This document shows, piece by piece, positions 18,317 to 28,424 of a DNA stretch of 64,000 nt. Both the position numbers and the translations under genes were made by a program. Where the stretch lies: positions 29,018 through 93,017 of the forward strand of contig JADEXJ010000004.1 in assembly GCA_015207195.1 (NCBI GenBank). The letters run 5' to 3'. The notes under the pieces are model-generated. The model saw nothing but the letters and a program-made list of their open reading frames with translations. It had not been told where the DNA came from and did not search any database. Source of the DNA: Pleurocapsales cyanobacterium LEGE 10410 (lineage in GTDB: Bacteria; Cyanobacteriota; Cyanobacteriia; Cyanobacteriales; Xenococcaceae). How positions within the stretch are numbered: position 1 is the stretch's first letter; the number at the start of each line of letters is the position of its first letter.

Positions 18317-19114
18317 TTAAGCCTCCTTTGCAATCAATTCCGCCAAAGCTGCCGTCGCTCCCAAGGGTTGACCGAGAATTAACTCCACTTGGGGATGTTG
18401 TGTCTGTAAGTCTTTTACTTCTTGAGCGATCGCCGAAGTAATTTTGCCAGGAAACAAAAAATAAGGCAAAATAGCAATTTGTTTTTTGCCAGAGGCTATC
18501 TGGGCTTTGATCTGGCTTACCAGACTGGGAGAAACTGACCAGTAAGCCATTGTCGCATTTAACTGGCTAGCTAAGTTTTGGTAATAATGATTCACTCCCG
18601 ACAACCGACTTCCGTGGGCTATTAAGATGCGAGTTTCTGCTGATAACTGTAAAAACTTGCTGGTTAGCAGGGGAACTATTCCCGAAAATTTACCCAAACA
18701 TGGAGATAATTTAATCGTAACTCGATTGTTAATTTGCTTTATTGCTAAAGCAATTTCGGCAGGAATATCTTCTCGAACATGAACACCAGGAACCAGAAAC
18801 AAGGGTATTACCTTAATCTGTTTAAAGCCCTTTTGTTCTGCTTTTTGCGCGAAATCGACCAGACTTTCGTTCAAAGGTTTAGAAGCCAATTCTAAAGCAG
18901 CCACATCAACTAAATGTGTTTGAGGAAAGTCTAAAGTGGAAACTACTTCAGGCGGTGGAGCAAGCAAATTTTTCTTTGAGTAATTTTGCTGAGTTAAGAT
19001 ATTCTTGAATTGACAATTTGTAGCTAATAGTTCTTTAAGACGATGAGCAGCAGATTGGGTTCGATAGTCTCGGCTACCGTGAAAAACTAATAAACAAGCG
19101 TATGGTGAAATCAA
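18317..19114 (-). CDS. sirB: Sirohydrochlorin chelatase with two tandem CbiX domains
   Basis: A 265-residue class II chelatase that inserts iron (or cobalt) into sirohydrochlorin. There are two consecutive CbiX-like halves: the first begins CLLVFHGSRDYRTQSAAHRL and includes IKVIPLFLVPGVHVREDIP; the second begins TRILIAHGSRLSGVNHYYQN and includes QIAILPYFLFPGKITSAI. Each half has the HGSR motif. The HVREDIP histidine of the first half is a likely catalytic ligand; the second half lacks an equivalent His, so the halves have probably diverged. It directly precedes cobA in the same operon. Siroheme for nitrite and sulfite reductase is the likely product; a role in cobalamin synthesis is possible. 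Confidence 0.9.
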   Translation of the reverse strand: MISPYACLLVFHGSRDYRTQSAAHRLKELLATNCQFKNILTQQNYSKKNLLAPPPEVVSTLDFPQTHLVDVAALELASKPLNESLVDFAQKAEQKGFKQIKVIPLFLVPGVHVREDIPAEIALAIKQINNRVTIKLSPCLGKFSGIVPLLTSKFLQLSAETRILIAHGSRLSGVNHYYQNLASQLNATMAYWSVSPSLVSQIKAQIASGKKQIAILPYFLFPGKITSAIAQEVKDLQTQHPQVELILGQPLGATAALAELIAKEA

Positions 19115-19322
19115 ATAAATTACCGAAAGTGTAAATGGATTAATTAAAAAAGTTTACATAAATATGTTCTCAGAATTATAGCGATTGAGACAGTTTGTTC
19201 TGTAGTCAATGATAGATCTTTAATAAAAGTATTAGTATAAATACTGAAGTGCTTTTACAGTCTACTTCCGTATACATAAAAAAACCGAAGTATCACCATA
19301 AAAATTATAATTTCCTTAAAAT

Positions 19323-21602
19323 ATGTTGACTAATAACTCTAACAGTCAAAATACAAATAATTCTTATTCTTCATCAGCTTCTTCGAGAGATGCTTTCGAT
19401 GTCAATTTGAGTGAATATTTACTCAAGATCAAAAGACGTTGGAAACCTGCTTTAGCAATATTTCTGTTAACCTTGGGGGTTGCAGGAGTTTTAAGTTTAT
19501 TACAAGAAAAAACCTACCAGGCAGAAGGAAAAATCCTCTTTAAACAGAGAAGTACCGCATCTTTTACAGGAATTGGAGAACAGGTAAGTACTTTAGAACC
19601 AATTTTGAATGACCAAACTCCTTTAAGTACTCAAATTCAGGTATTAGAATCAGAGCCTGTTATTCAGCAGGTAATAGATCGAGAAAAACTGACTGATGAA
19701 GAAAATCAACCTCTAAAACCAAAAGACTTTAGAGCTAGGCTAAACACAGAATTAATTGGCGGTACTGATGTAGTTGAGGTGAGCTATACTCATCCCAATC
19801 CTGAGGTCGCATCACAGGTGGTAAACACACTAATGGACGTGTACATCCAGACACAAATTAGAGGAAATCAATCTGAGCCTGCTGCTGCTAGGGAATTTAT
19901 CAACAAAGAGCTGCCTTCGGTAGAGGCTAAGGTCAAAAACGCCGAGTCGCAAATTTCAGCCTTTAGAACCGAGAACCAAATTGTTGACCTGGCTGAAGAG
20001 AAAAAAGACCTAGTAACCAATTTGGGAGCATTAAACCAGCAAATATCAACTGCCAGCTCTGAATTAAGAGGGGTGCAAGCTCAAGCTGCTGCTTTGCAGG
20101 GTCAGTTAGGATTAGACCTAAAACAGGCGGTTGCAGCTAACCAATTGGGTTCTTATCCTGAAGTTCAGAGTATCTTAGAACAGCTAACCTCAACTGAATC
20201 TGAACTGGCAACAGAGCGTCAAAGGTTTAATGATGAACATCCCATTATTATTAGCCTAGAAGAAAAGAAAAATGCTCTAACTCAACAGCTAAGAAGCTTA
20301 ATTGCCACCAACGTAGGTGCAGGAGTTAACGTTTCTCAAGGTTTATTGCAGAACAACGGGAATAAAGAAAATCAGCTAGAAAGATTTATTTCTTTGAAGA
20401 TTGATGAACTGAGTTTTCAAAGGCAAGTTAACTCTTTGTATCAATCTCAGCAAGAATATTTACAGAGAGCTAAGGAGCTACCTCGACTGGAGAGAAAAGA
20501 ACGCGAACTGATTCGTACCGCAGAATCTGCTGGCAAAACCTACGAAGTATTATTGAATAATTTGCAGGAGGCGCAAATAGCAGAATCTCAACGAAGTGGC
20601 AATGCGGATGTGGTTGAATATGCAGCAGTTCCTGAAAGAGGTAGTTCTGGAACCACAGTCTTATTGGGTATGGGACTCTTTTTGGGAGTATTTTTGGCAA
20701 ATTTATCGGTTATTCTGCTGGAAATGCAGGATCGCTCTTTGCAATCTTTAGCAGAAATTAAAAAGAAATTTCCTTACCAGACAATTGGGATCACACCTCT
20801 AGAGCCACCAAACTATCAGGGAAGAATAGTCACTTTAGAAGAACCCGATTCCTTCTCTAGTGAAGTTTATCGTATGATTCAGGCAAACCTGAAGTTTTTG
20901 ACCAATGATAAGCCACCCAAAGTTATTTTGGTCACCAGTTCTGTTCCTGAAGAGGGAAAATCTACTGTTACAGCCAATTTAGCAGCAGCTACAGCTCAAT
21001 TGGGTCGTAATGTTCTCCTGATAGATGCAGATTTACGTCGTTCTTCCCAACATCGCCTTTGGAGAGTAGATAATACTAAAGGATTAAAAGACATAATCGC
21101 AGATAATCTAAGTCCTCTATCGGTTATCAAACAGCCAATGCCACAGCTAAGCTTATTAACCAGTGGTTTGGTAGGATCTAATCCTTTGGCTTTGTTAGAT
21201 TCGGCTGAAATGAGCGATTTAGTGGGTCGCTATCGCAGAGAATACGATCTGATTCTAATTGATGCACCACCGTTACCGATTACAGCAGATGTATTAACTC
21301 TAAGTAAGTTAGTTGATGGTATTGTATTTGTTAGCCGACCAGGAATAGTAGAGCATGAAAGTGCGGAATTAGCTCAGGAAGCTTTAGTAACCACAGGACA
21401 AAAAGTTTTGGGAATGGTAATTAATGGGGTGAAGCCCAAGGACTTCGACCGTTATTCTTATCATGGTCGATATGGTAAAAATTACTTTAAGCAAAGTAAT
21501 AGTCAAAAGTCGGGGGAAAATAGCTCGAATAGTAGTCGGAATTTGCCTAATGTACCTGAAAATAGCAATTCTAACGGTAGCGTTAGTAGAGCAAAGCTGT
21601 GA
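19323..21602 (+). CDS. Wzc-like polysaccharide co-polymerase / tyrosine autokinase
   Basis: A 759-residue inner-membrane protein that controls chain length and export of exopolysaccharide. Residues 1-35 are Ser/Asn-rich and cytoplasmic. The Wzz domain has a first membrane helix (about 42-60) and a second near 440-462 (VLLGMGLFLGVFLANLSVIL), with a long periplasmic coiled coil between them. The BY-kinase domain follows: Walker A SSVPEEGKSTVTANLA (about 536), Walker A' VLLIDADLR (about 563) and Walker B LILIDAPPLP (about 642). A Tyr cluster near the C-terminus (DRYSYHGRYGKNYF) is the probable autophosphorylation site, followed by a Ser/Asn-rich tail. It is not adjacent to the glycosyltransferases at 47.8-52 kb but may act with them. 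Confidence 0.93.
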   Translation: MLTNNSNSQNTNNSYSSSASSRDAFDVNLSEYLLKIKRRWKPALAIFLLTLGVAGVLSLLQEKTYQAEGKILFKQRSTASFTGIGEQVSTLEPILNDQTPLSTQIQVLESEPVIQQVIDREKLTDEENQPLKPKDFRARLNTELIGGTDVVEVSYTHPNPEVASQVVNTLMDVYIQTQIRGNQSEPAAAREFINKELPSVEAKVKNAESQISAFRTENQIVDLAEEKKDLVTNLGALNQQISTASSELRGVQAQAAALQGQLGLDLKQAVAANQLGSYPEVQSILEQLTSTESELATERQRFNDEHPIIISLEEKKNALTQQLRSLIATNVGAGVNVSQGLLQNNGNKENQLERFISLKIDELSFQRQVNSLYQSQQEYLQRAKELPRLERKERELIRTAESAGKTYEVLLNNLQEAQIAESQRSGNADVVEYAAVPERGSSGTTVLLGMGLFLGVFLANLSVILLEMQDRSLQSLAEIKKKFPYQTIGITPLEPPNYQGRIVTLEEPDSFSSEVYRMIQANLKFLTNDKPPKVILVTSSVPEEGKSTVTANLAAATAQLGRNVLLIDADLRRSSQHRLWRVDNTKGLKDIIADNLSPLSVIKQPMPQLSLLTSGLVGSNPLALLDSAEMSDLVGRYRREYDLILIDAPPLPITADVLTLSKLVDGIVFVSRPGIVEHESAELAQEALVTTGQKVLGMVINGVKPKDFDRYSYHGRYGKNYFKQSNSQKSGENSSNSSRNLPNVPENSNSNGSVSRAKL

Positions 21603-21834
21603 TTTGTCGAGCAATGCCCGTTAAATATTTGTTATTTAATGTATGGGTATTGCTTAACAAGGCGGGTCGCCTTATGAAATTATGGTAATTTTCTTTATAT
21701 AGTAAATAAGATTTTCATCAGAGTTAACGATAACTAAACACTCTTACCAAGGAGGTTGAATTTATCAAATTGAGTAGGTAATGTTAACCTCTCAATATAT
21801 TCGACATCTTTAGGTATAGGCAAAAATTGCAAAT

Positions 21835-22485
21835 ATGACTTTACAACTGCGCGTTTATGTCCCAGAACACCCTTTGATTAAACATTGGCTGTCAGTCGCT
21901 CGCGATGCGAATACTCCGTCGGTACTCTTCAAAAGTGCTATGAGTGAGTTGGGACGATGGTTGACTTACGAAGCTACAAGAAACTGGCTGCCAACAGTCG
22001 AGGCGGTAGTACAGACACCAATTACTCAATGCTCCGCAACTTTTGTTAACCCAGAAATGCCTATAGGTATAGTACCCATCGTGCGAGCAGGTTTGGTATT
22101 GTTAGATGAGGTGCAGAAAGTTTTGCCAATAGCAGCAGTTTACCATTTGGGTTTGGTTCGCAATGAATCATCTCTCGAACCTAGCTGTTATTTAAATAAA
22201 TTACCAGATCGCTTTGACCCTCAAACCAGAATTGTCATTCTCGAACCAATGTTGGCTACGGGAGGATCGATTATGATGGCTATGAAAGAAATAACTAGTC
22301 GAGGCATACAGCCAGATTTAGTTCGTATTATATCTGTGGTATCTGCTCCTCCTGCCCTCAGACAATTAAGCGAACACTATCCTGGGCTAGAGATTTATAC
22401 GGCTATTATTGATGAAGGACTCAATAGTAAAGGGTATATTGTTCCTGGGTTAGGAGATGCGGGCGATCGCGCTTTTGGCACATAA
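21835..22485 (+). CDS. upp: Uracil phosphoribosyltransferase
   Basis: A 216-residue pyrimidine salvage enzyme making UMP from uracil and PRPP. The PRPP-binding loop is seen as RIVILEPMLATGGSIMMA (about residue 133; Met-Leu-Ala-Thr-Gly-Gly). The uracil-binding C-terminal region ALNSKGYIVPGLGDAGDRAFGT is represented by DEGLNSKGYIVPGLGDAGDR. The N-terminus has the usual HPLIKHWLSVARD. Length is normal. The small gene at 22523 follows by 37 bases and may be cotranscribed. Confidence 0.96.
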   Translation: MTLQLRVYVPEHPLIKHWLSVARDANTPSVLFKSAMSELGRWLTYEATRNWLPTVEAVVQTPITQCSATFVNPEMPIGIVPIVRAGLVLLDEVQKVLPIAAVYHLGLVRNESSLEPSCYLNKLPDRFDPQTRIVILEPMLATGGSIMMAMKEITSRGIQPDLVRIISVVSAPPALRQLSEHYPGLEIYTAIIDEGLNSKGYIVPGLGDAGDRAFGT

Positions 22486-22522
22486 AAGTAACAAATAAGA
22501 AGTATTAGAGAAATTAATCACT

Positions 22523-22804
22523 ATGAGTCAGCAAAACGGTTTTGGTAGTGGATTTATTTTGGGTTCTGTAGTTGGTGGTGTCGTCGGAGGTATATTGGGA
22601 ACGGTACTGGCAAACCGCAATGAAAAACAAATATCCCAACCATCTGAGTTACCAAAAAGCTCAGAAATCCCCTTGAGTAGTGAAGAAAGTATTGAGCTAG
22701 CCCGTCATGGTTTGGAAAATAAAATTGCTCAATTAAATTTGGCGATCGATGATGTAAGACAACAATTGGGAGCGGTACAGAATAATTCTTTAGAACAGGA
22801 GTAA
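22523..22804 (+). CDS. Small glycine-zipper protein of unknown function
   Basis: A 93-residue protein. Residues 8-30 form a Gly-rich hydrophobic helix (GSGFILGSVVGGVVGGILGT) with small residues at regular intervals, a glycine-zipper membrane segment as in YtxH-like proteins. The rest is polar, with a C-terminal helix (ENKIAQLNLAIDDVRQQLG) that may form a coiled coil. It resembles small conserved cyanobacterial hypothetical proteins. It follows upp closely. Function is not known. Confidence 0.7.
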   Translation: MSQQNGFGSGFILGSVVGGVVGGILGTVLANRNEKQISQPSELPKSSEIPLSSEESIELARHGLENKIAQLNLAIDDVRQQLGAVQNNSLEQE

Positions 22805-23016
22805 TCGAGCTTTTTAAAATTTAGAACTATTAGTTTGACAGTATTTTAAGTTAAAAACTATTGCAAAACTATTGATTTCTATTGGTGTTTGAGGTGAAAT
22901 TTGATTGGGTTAACTCTTTATATAACCTAGATGGTTTTGCTTTATAGATTCAACTTTTTTGCCGACAATTTAGCCCATAATTTGAATATAGAGAAGGCTA
23001 TTTTACAGCAGTAATC

Positions 23017-23538
23017 ATGAGCATTTTTAATCAAATCTTAAGCGCGATCGATAATCCAGAACGTGAAGCAAGTACCAATCAACTAGGTACGATTTTAGAT
23101 ACAGTACAGCAGTTGAGCGGTAACTATCAGGCTAATCCTAGCGCAGTGCAATCGGCAATGTCGATAGTGGGAAACTACACTAAATCGGCACTGCGACAAC
23201 AGCGTACCCAAGGCGGTACATCCCAAGTTAATCAAATTATCGAGCGGTTTGGGGGGACTGGGGCTAACTCGCAAGTTTTATCCGCTTTGTTTGGTAGTTC
23301 GCAGCTACAGGATATGATCCTACAGATTAGCCGTCGCACTGGACTAGATGCTAGGACAATTCAAGGAATGCTGCCGATTTTAGTTCCCCTAGTTTTAAAT
23401 CTATTAAGAACTGGTAATAGTAGGCGTAACATTCAAGATAACAATCCAGTTGCTAATAGTTTTTTAGATTCCGATGGCGATGGGGATGTCGATATGAACG
23501 ATGCGATCAATATGGCATCTCGTTATTTGGGTAGATAA
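23017..23538 (+). CDS. DUF937-like protein with a C-terminal calcium-binding loop
   Basis: A 173-residue protein. Residues 1-130 are Gln/Ser/Gly-rich and helical and resemble DUF937 proteins (SIFNQILSAI, and LSALFGSSQLQDMILQIS). The C-terminus carries a canonical EF-hand/dockerin-type loop DSDGDGDVDMNDAINMASRYLG, shown by Asp at loop positions 1, 3, 5 and 9. This suggests calcium binding, by analogy only. The start ATG at 23017 follows a T-rich leader and a gap of 212 bases. It is unlinked to an obvious operon. Confidence 0.7.
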   Translation: MSIFNQILSAIDNPEREASTNQLGTILDTVQQLSGNYQANPSAVQSAMSIVGNYTKSALRQQRTQGGTSQVNQIIERFGGTGANSQVLSALFGSSQLQDMILQISRRTGLDARTIQGMLPILVPLVLNLLRTGNSRRNIQDNNPVANSFLDSDGDGDVDMNDAINMASRYLGR

Positions 23539-23769
23539 TTGAAAACAAGTTAGTTTAGCGTGATTTTGTTGATATCAGCGATCGCGCTTTTTAATGAGGA
23601 AAAAAATATCTACAAACAAATCGTTTTATCGATGCCAAAATAGAAGGCTTTTGAGAATATCAGCAAATTCTCAGTAAGACTCTGGATAGGAATTACTACC
23701 TTTTTAATCCAAGACAACCATATAATAAGACTTAATGTAACTTAACTTGTCGATCGGCAGTCGCTAGCA

Positions 23770-26700
23770 ATGGACAATAAATTTTTAGAACGTCTCAAAA
23801 GCCCAGAACGCCCCGTACTCGTGTTTGATGGCGCGATGGGAACTAACCTCCAAGTGCAAAACCTTACCGCAGATGACTTTGGTGGTGCGGAATATGAAGG
23901 TTGCAACGAATATTTAGTTCATACCAAACCAGAAGCGGTGGCGCAGGTGCATCGTGGTTTCCTAGAAGCTGGTGCGGATGTGATTGAAACCGATACCTTT
24001 GGCGGAACCAAACTGGTTTTAGCCGAATACGATTTAGCCGACAAAGCTTATTATCTAAACAAAACCGCAGCAGAACTAGCCAAGCAAGTCGCAGAGGAAT
24101 ACTCCACGCCTGAAAAGCCTCGATTTGTTGCTGGTTCGATGGGTCCTGGTACTAAGTTACCAACTTTGGGACATATAGATTTTGATAGTTTAAAAAATGC
24201 CTATGTCGAACAGGCAGAAGCACTGTATGACGGTGGTGTAGATTTATTATTAGTCGAAACCTGTCAGGATGTGTTGCAGATTAAGGCTGCATTAAATGCG
24301 ATCGAAGAAGTATTTGAGAAGAAGGGCGTGAGACTTCCCCTGATGGTTTCGGTAACTATGGAACAGATGGGAACCATGCTGGTTGGTACAGAAATCGATG
24401 CAGCCCTGGCGATACTCGAACGCTATCCCATTGACATTTTGGGTCTAAATTGCGCTACAGGACCCGATTTGATGAAGGATCATATCAAGTATTTATCGGA
24501 ACACTCGCCGTTTATTGTTTCTTGTGTACCTAATGCTGGTCTGCCCGAAAATGTTGGCGGACAGGCACACTATAAGCTTACGCCAATGGAACTAAGAATG
24601 GCGTTAATGCACTTCGTTGAAGATTTGGGCGTGCAGATAGTTGGGGGCTGCTGTGGTACGCGGTTCGATCACATCAAAGCTTTGGCTGAAATGACGCAAG
24701 ATCTGACACCAAAGGAACGTCATCCCCATTACGAACCTTCCGCAGCCTCGATCTATAGTACCCAGCCTTACGCTCAGGACAACTCATTTTTAATTGTTGG
24801 AGAAAGATTAAACGCCAGCGGTTCTAAAAAATGCCGTACCCTACTCAATGAAGAAGACTGGGATAGTTTGGTTTCTCTGGCTAAGTCTCAGGTAAAAGAA
24901 GGCGCGCACGTCCTCGATGTCAACGTAGACTATGTAGGGCGAGACGGTGAAAGAGATATGCACGAATTAGCTTCCCGTCTAGTTAACAACGTTACTTTAC
25001 CTCTGATGTTGGACTCTACCGAGTGGACAAAAATGGAGGCGGGATTAAAAGTTGCGGGGGGTAAATGTATCCTCAACTCGACTAACTACGAAGATGGGGA
25101 AGAAAGATTCTATCAAGTATTAGATCTGGCGAAGAAATACGGCGCGGGGATCGTGGTTGGTACTATCGATGAAGATGGTATGGGGCGAACTGCGGATAAA
25201 AAGTTTGAAATTGCCAAACGCGCTTACGATGCAGCAGTTAAATATGGCATTCCCCCGCAGGAAATCTTTTTCGATCCGTTGGCTTTACCCGTGTCTACAG
25301 GTATTGAGGAAGATCGGGAAAACGGCAAAGCTACTGTTGAAGCCACCAAAAGAATTAGAGAAGAGTTACCAGGATGTCATGTCTTACTTGGTGTCTCTAA
25401 CGTCTCCTTTGGTTTGAATCTCGCAGCCAGACAGGTATTAAATTCTGTTTTCTTACATGAATGTATGCAGGTAGGATTGGATTCGGCGATCGTCAACGCC
25501 AGTAAAATCTTACCTTTGGCTAAAATTGACCCCGATCATCAGAAAATCTGTTATGACTTAATCTATGACAAACGGGAATTTGATGGCGATATCTGTACCT
25601 ACGATCCTTTGGGAGAATTAACTACGCTGTTTGCTGGTAAGAAAGCTAAGAAATCCGAGGCGGTTGATAAGAATCTCCCGATCGAGGAACGTCTTAAGCA
25701 GCATATTATCGACGGGGAACGGATCGGTTTAGATGAAGCCCTAGATGAGGCTTTGCAGCAGTATCCACCATTAGATATCGTCAACATTTTTCTGCTAGAT
25801 GGCATGAAAGTAGTTGGCGAACTCTTTGGTTCGGGACAGATGCAGCTTCCTTTTGTACTCCAGTCGGCGCAAACTATGAAGGCTGCGGTAGCACATTTAG
25901 AACCACATATGGACAAAGAAGAAGCAGATGACAGCGGTAAGGGTAAATTTGTCATTGCTACGGTGAAAGGTGACGTTCACGACATTGGTAAAAACCTGGT
26001 TGATATTATTTTGTCTAACAACGGCTATAAGGTAATCAACCTGGGCATCAAACAGCCAGTAGAAAATATTATTCAAGCATACGAAGAACACCAGCCAGAC
26101 TGTATTGCCATGAGTGGTTTGCTGGTTAAATCTACCGCTTTTATGAAGGATAACCTGGAAACATTCAATGAAAAAGGAATTACCGTTCCCATAATTTTAG
26201 GTGGTGCAGCTTTAACTCCTAAATTCGTCCACCAAGATTGTCAGAATGTTTACAAAGGTAAGGTTGTCTACGGTAAAGACGCTTTTGCCGACTTACACTT
26301 TATGGACAAGTTAATGCCAGCCAAAGCGGAAGACAATTGGGATGATGTTAGAGGATTTTTGGATGAAGCAGAGTCCGCAGATGAACACAGATTAACGCAG
26401 ATGCAGGAGAATGGTAAGGAACAACCTTTTGAAGGTGAAGATCGCGATAAAATCTTTGTTGATGAGGTGAGTAAAAAGGAAGAACCCGTGGTAGTCGATA
26501 CCCGTCGTTCGGATGAAGTAAGCTTGGATATAGAACGTCCTACCTCTCCTTTCTGGGGAACGAAAATATTAAAATCAAAAGATATTTCCTTTGATGAAGT
26601 CTTCCCCTATCTTGACTTACAGGCTTTATTTGTCGGACAATGGCAGTTCCGCAAGCCCAAGGAACAGTCACGGTCAGAATACGACGAGTTTTTAGCTAGA

Positions 26701-27345
26701 AAAGTTAATCCAATTTTAGAAGAGTGGAAACAGAGAATTGTTGCCGATAAGCTACTGCATCCTACGGTAATCTATGGTTATTTCCCTTGTAACGCCGAAG
26801 GAAATACCCTGCACGTTTACGAACCAACGGATCAAGGATTTGTTAAACCTGTTACCTCCTTTGAATTTCCCCGCCAAAGTTCTGGTAAACGCCTCTGTAT
26901 CGCCGATTTCTTTGCCACTAAAGAATCAGGACATATTGATGTTTTTCCCATGCAGGCGGTGACGGTAGGAGAAGTCGCCACCGAATACGCCCAAAAGCTA
27001 TTCCAAGATGACAAATACACCGAATACCTCTATTTTCACGGGATGGCGGTACAGATGGCAGAAGCCCTGGCAGAGTGGACACACGCCAGAATTCGCAAGG
27101 AATTGGGCTTTGAAGCCGAAGAATCCGATAATATTCGCGACATCTTACAGCAACGCTATCGTGGTTCGCGCTACAGCTTTGGCTATCCAGCCTGTCCCAA
27201 CATTGAGGATCAGTATAAGCAACTAGATCTACTAGACACCAAGCGCATCGGGATGTACATGGACGAAAGCGAACAACTCTATCCCGAACAATCTACTACG
27301 GCGATTATTACCTATCATCCTGTAGCGAGATATTTTAGTACTTAA
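23770..27345 (+). CDS. metH: Cobalamin-dependent methionine synthase
   Basis: A 1191-residue four-module enzyme that transfers a methyl group from methyltetrahydrofolate to homocysteine via cobalamin. Homocysteine domain (1-320): zinc Cys in GLNCATGPD and in [10 protein letters not shown]. Pterin domain (about 345-620): [15 protein letters not shown] and [12 protein letters not shown]12 cap and binding domain (about 640-890): the corrin His motif [12 protein letters not shown] near residue 734, then SGLLVKST and ILGGAALTP. Activation domain (about 930-1190): [16 protein letters not shown], the AdoMet-binding motif. Length and order are standard. No cobalamin riboswitch was seen in the 230-base leader. 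Confidence 0.97.
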   Translation: MDNKFLERLKSPERPVLVFDGAMGTNLQVQNLTADDFGGAEYEGCNEYLVHTKPEAVAQVHRGFLEAGADVIETDTFGGTKLVLAEYDLADKAYYLNKTAAELAKQVAEEYSTPEKPRFVAGSMGPGTKLPTLGHIDFDSLKNAYVEQAEALYDGGVDLLLVETCQDVLQIKAALNAIEEVFEKKGVRLPLMVSVTMEQMGTMLVGTEIDAALAILERYPIDILGLNCATGPDLMKDHIKYLSEHSPFIVSCVPNAGLPENVGGQAHYKLTPMELRMALMHFVEDLGVQIVGGCCGTRFDHIKALAEMTQDLTPKERHPHYEPSAASIYSTQPYAQDNSFLIVGERLNASGSKKCRTLLNEEDWDSLVSLAKSQVKEGAHVLDVNVDYVGRDGERDMHELASRLVNNVTLPLMLDSTEWTKMEAGLKVAGGKCILNSTNYEDGEERFYQVLDLAKKYGAGIVVGTIDEDGMGRTADKKFEIAKRAYDAAVKYGIPPQEIFFDPLALPVSTGIEEDRENGKATVEATKRIREELPGCHVLLGVSNVSFGLNLAARQVLNSVFLHECMQVGLDSAIVNASKILPLAKIDPDHQKICYDLIYDKREFDGDICTYDPLGELTTLFAGKKAKKSEAVDKNLPIEERLKQHIIDGERIGLDEALDEALQQYPPLDIVNIFLLDGMKVVGELFGSGQMQLPFVLQSAQTMKAAVAHLEPHMDKEEADDSGKGKFVIATVKGDVHDIGKNLVDIILSNNGYKVINLGIKQPVENIIQAYEEHQPDCIAMSGLLVKSTAFMKDNLETFNEKGITVPIILGGAALTPKFVHQDCQNVYKGKVVYGKDAFADLHFMDKLMPAKAEDNWDDVRGFLDEAESADEHRLTQMQENGKEQPFEGEDRDKIFVDEVSKKEEPVVVDTRRSDEVSLDIERPTSPFWGTKILKSKDISFDEVFPYLDLQALFVGQWQFRKPKEQSRSEYDEFLARKVNPILEEWKQRIVADKLLHPTVIYGYFPCNAEGNTLHVYEPTDQGFVKPVTSFEFPRQSSGKRLCIADFFATKESGHIDVFPMQAVTVGEVATEYAQKLFQDDKYTEYLYFHGMAVQMAEALAEWTHARIRKELGFEAEESDNIRDILQQRYRGSRYSFGYPACPNIEDQYKQLDLLDTKRIGMYMDESEQLYPEQSTTAIITYHPVARYFST

Positions 27346-27402
27346 TAGATTGAGTTGTGGTGGGTGCAATTCCCACCTCTTCTTTGTTTTAGGAAAAAAT
27401 AG

Positions 27403-27480
27403 ATGACCTATACAAGAAACCAGTTAGCAGATTACGAAAATTTATATTTAGCTTGGAAGAGAATCCAAGCAAGTAAGTAG
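27403..27480 (+). pseudogene. 25-codon fragment resembling a reverse-transcriptase N-terminus
   Basis: The ATG at 27403 opens a 25-codon frame ending at TAG 27478-27480. Its product contains the segment DYENLYLAWKRIQASK, which resembles the opening motif of group II intron or retron-type reverse transcriptases (a Glu-Asn-Leu followed by an aromatic/Ala-Trp-Arg-like helix). Nothing downstream encodes the rest of such an enzyme. It is preceded by a perfect GGTGGG / CCCACC hairpin at 27359-27377. The resemblance is short and could be chance. Confidence 0.3.
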
Positions 27481-27505
27481 AGAAAAAAAATACGCTCTGG
27501 ATACC

Positions 27506-27694
27506 TCAGTCGCGATCGCTGTTATTAATTTGATGGCAAGCTTCTACCATTCCTTTGACTAACCAGCCAAAGTTCCTGGTTTTGGCAGTTTGTTTGATAG
27601 TTGTTGATGATAAAGAATCGGTAGTTGAGCTAGACTTGGGTTGCGCTGATTCTGTTCGAGAAATTTCGGCACGAGAGGGATTTGCTGTTTTCAT
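27506..27694 (-). CDS. Small hypothetical ORF, 62 residues
   Basis: ATG at 27694 preceded by a purine-rich stretch AAGGGGG at suitable spacing, giving 62 residues. The N-terminal 40 residues are Ser/Thr-rich and disordered; the C-terminal part (TRNFGWLVKGMVEACHQINN) could be a helix. No family recognised. It might be a real small gene or a remnant. Confidence 0.35.
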   Translation of the reverse strand: MKTANPSRAEISRTESAQPKSSSTTDSLSSTTIKQTAKTRNFGWLVKGMVEACHQINNSDRD

Positions 27695-28194
27695 AACTCG
27701 TACCCCCTTATTGGTAACTATATAGATAGGGCTGTACTTATATTTTTATTTTATCCTAATTCTTTTCGTCGAAGACGACGATCTGCGCGGACGCGCTACG
27801 CTTTGATTGCTGCTGCTAGTACATGGCGATCGCTCTTATCTGGCAAGTTCAAACTCGGTGTTATCCACTGATAGTCAGTAACCAAACAGTCACAAACATC
27901 TTCGTTCATTCCGCAGTACGGGCTATTGAAGAAATGGAACGAAACAAAAATGGGCGTTGGTGAAATTAGTATTGAACCCGTTTGAAAAGCGATTAGACTT
28001 ACGCCTAGCCTTCGGATCGCATTTAAATTTAATTACCTACTCAAATATACCCGTACCAGCACGAAAAAATACCCGTACCTCGATCTAGACAAAATCCTCT
28101 ATGACTTTCTAATACAAGGCTAAGGATTTCGAGTACGTGCTTAATTATATTAATGCAAACATCTAGAATCTTTATTGTTCGGGCGGTCTGATAT

Positions 28195-28245
28195 AAGTTG
28201 GCTATTAGTCACTGGTTATCGGTCATCGGTTATTGGTCATTGAAT
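28195..28245. repeat. STRR heptamer tract
   Basis: Tandem variants of GGTCATT / GGTTATC / AGTCACT (for example TTAGTCACTGGTTATCGGTC). They are followed by an A-rich stretch containing GACAAAAGACAAAA that immediately precedes a strong Shine-Dalgarno sequence. Same class as the tracts near 3305, 29003 and 30110. Confidence 0.6.
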
Positions 28246-28285
28246 ACAAAGAACAAATGACAAAAGACAAAAAGGAGACAATTAC

Positions 28286-28351
28286 ATGGAAGCAGGATGA
28301 TTAACAGGCTTAGTGGTTTTCGTTCTGCATCATTCGTGGGGTTTGAGGTAA
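28286..28351 (+). pseudogene. Remnant of a very small membrane gene
   Basis: A textbook ribosome-binding site AAAAAGGAGA lies 6-8 bases before an ATG at 28286. The frame stops after four codons (MEAG, then TGA at 28298-28300). After the stop the same frame reads LTGLVVFVLHHSWGLR before TAA at 28349-28351, which looks like a short hydrophobic segment. One nonsense change in a roughly 21-residue membrane peptide would explain this. The evidence is short and the call uncertain. Confidence 0.3.
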
Positions 28352-28424
28352 TTAATAAAGTACCTCTAAGATCGAATTTTCAATTTTATTCAGAGCATTA
28401 ATAATTTGGGATAGGAGAAATCAA

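Larger units (their letters stand above)
27346..28424. other. Accessory intergenic region with gene remnants
   Basis: About 1.1 kb after metH without a convincing full-length gene. It holds a T-arm-like hairpin (27359-27377), a 25-codon frame (27403-27480), a 62-codon minus frame (27506-27694), a GC-rich dispersed repeat (about 27766-27812), an STRR tract (28195-28245) and a broken small frame with a strong Shine-Dalgarno sequence (28286-28351). The stretch 27850-28190 contains several in-frame stops in all three plus frames. This looks like a degraded insertion or a hotspot. Confidence 0.5.

Noticed and set aside
23539..23769. Possible cobalamin riboswitch before metH
   Set aside because: I found no B12-box-like core or accessory stems in the 230-base leader.
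27359..27377. T-arm-like stem suggesting a tRNA 3' end
   Set aside because: There is no matching acceptor stem, anticodon arm or D-arm upstream; that sequence is the end of metH. Kept only as a hairpin.
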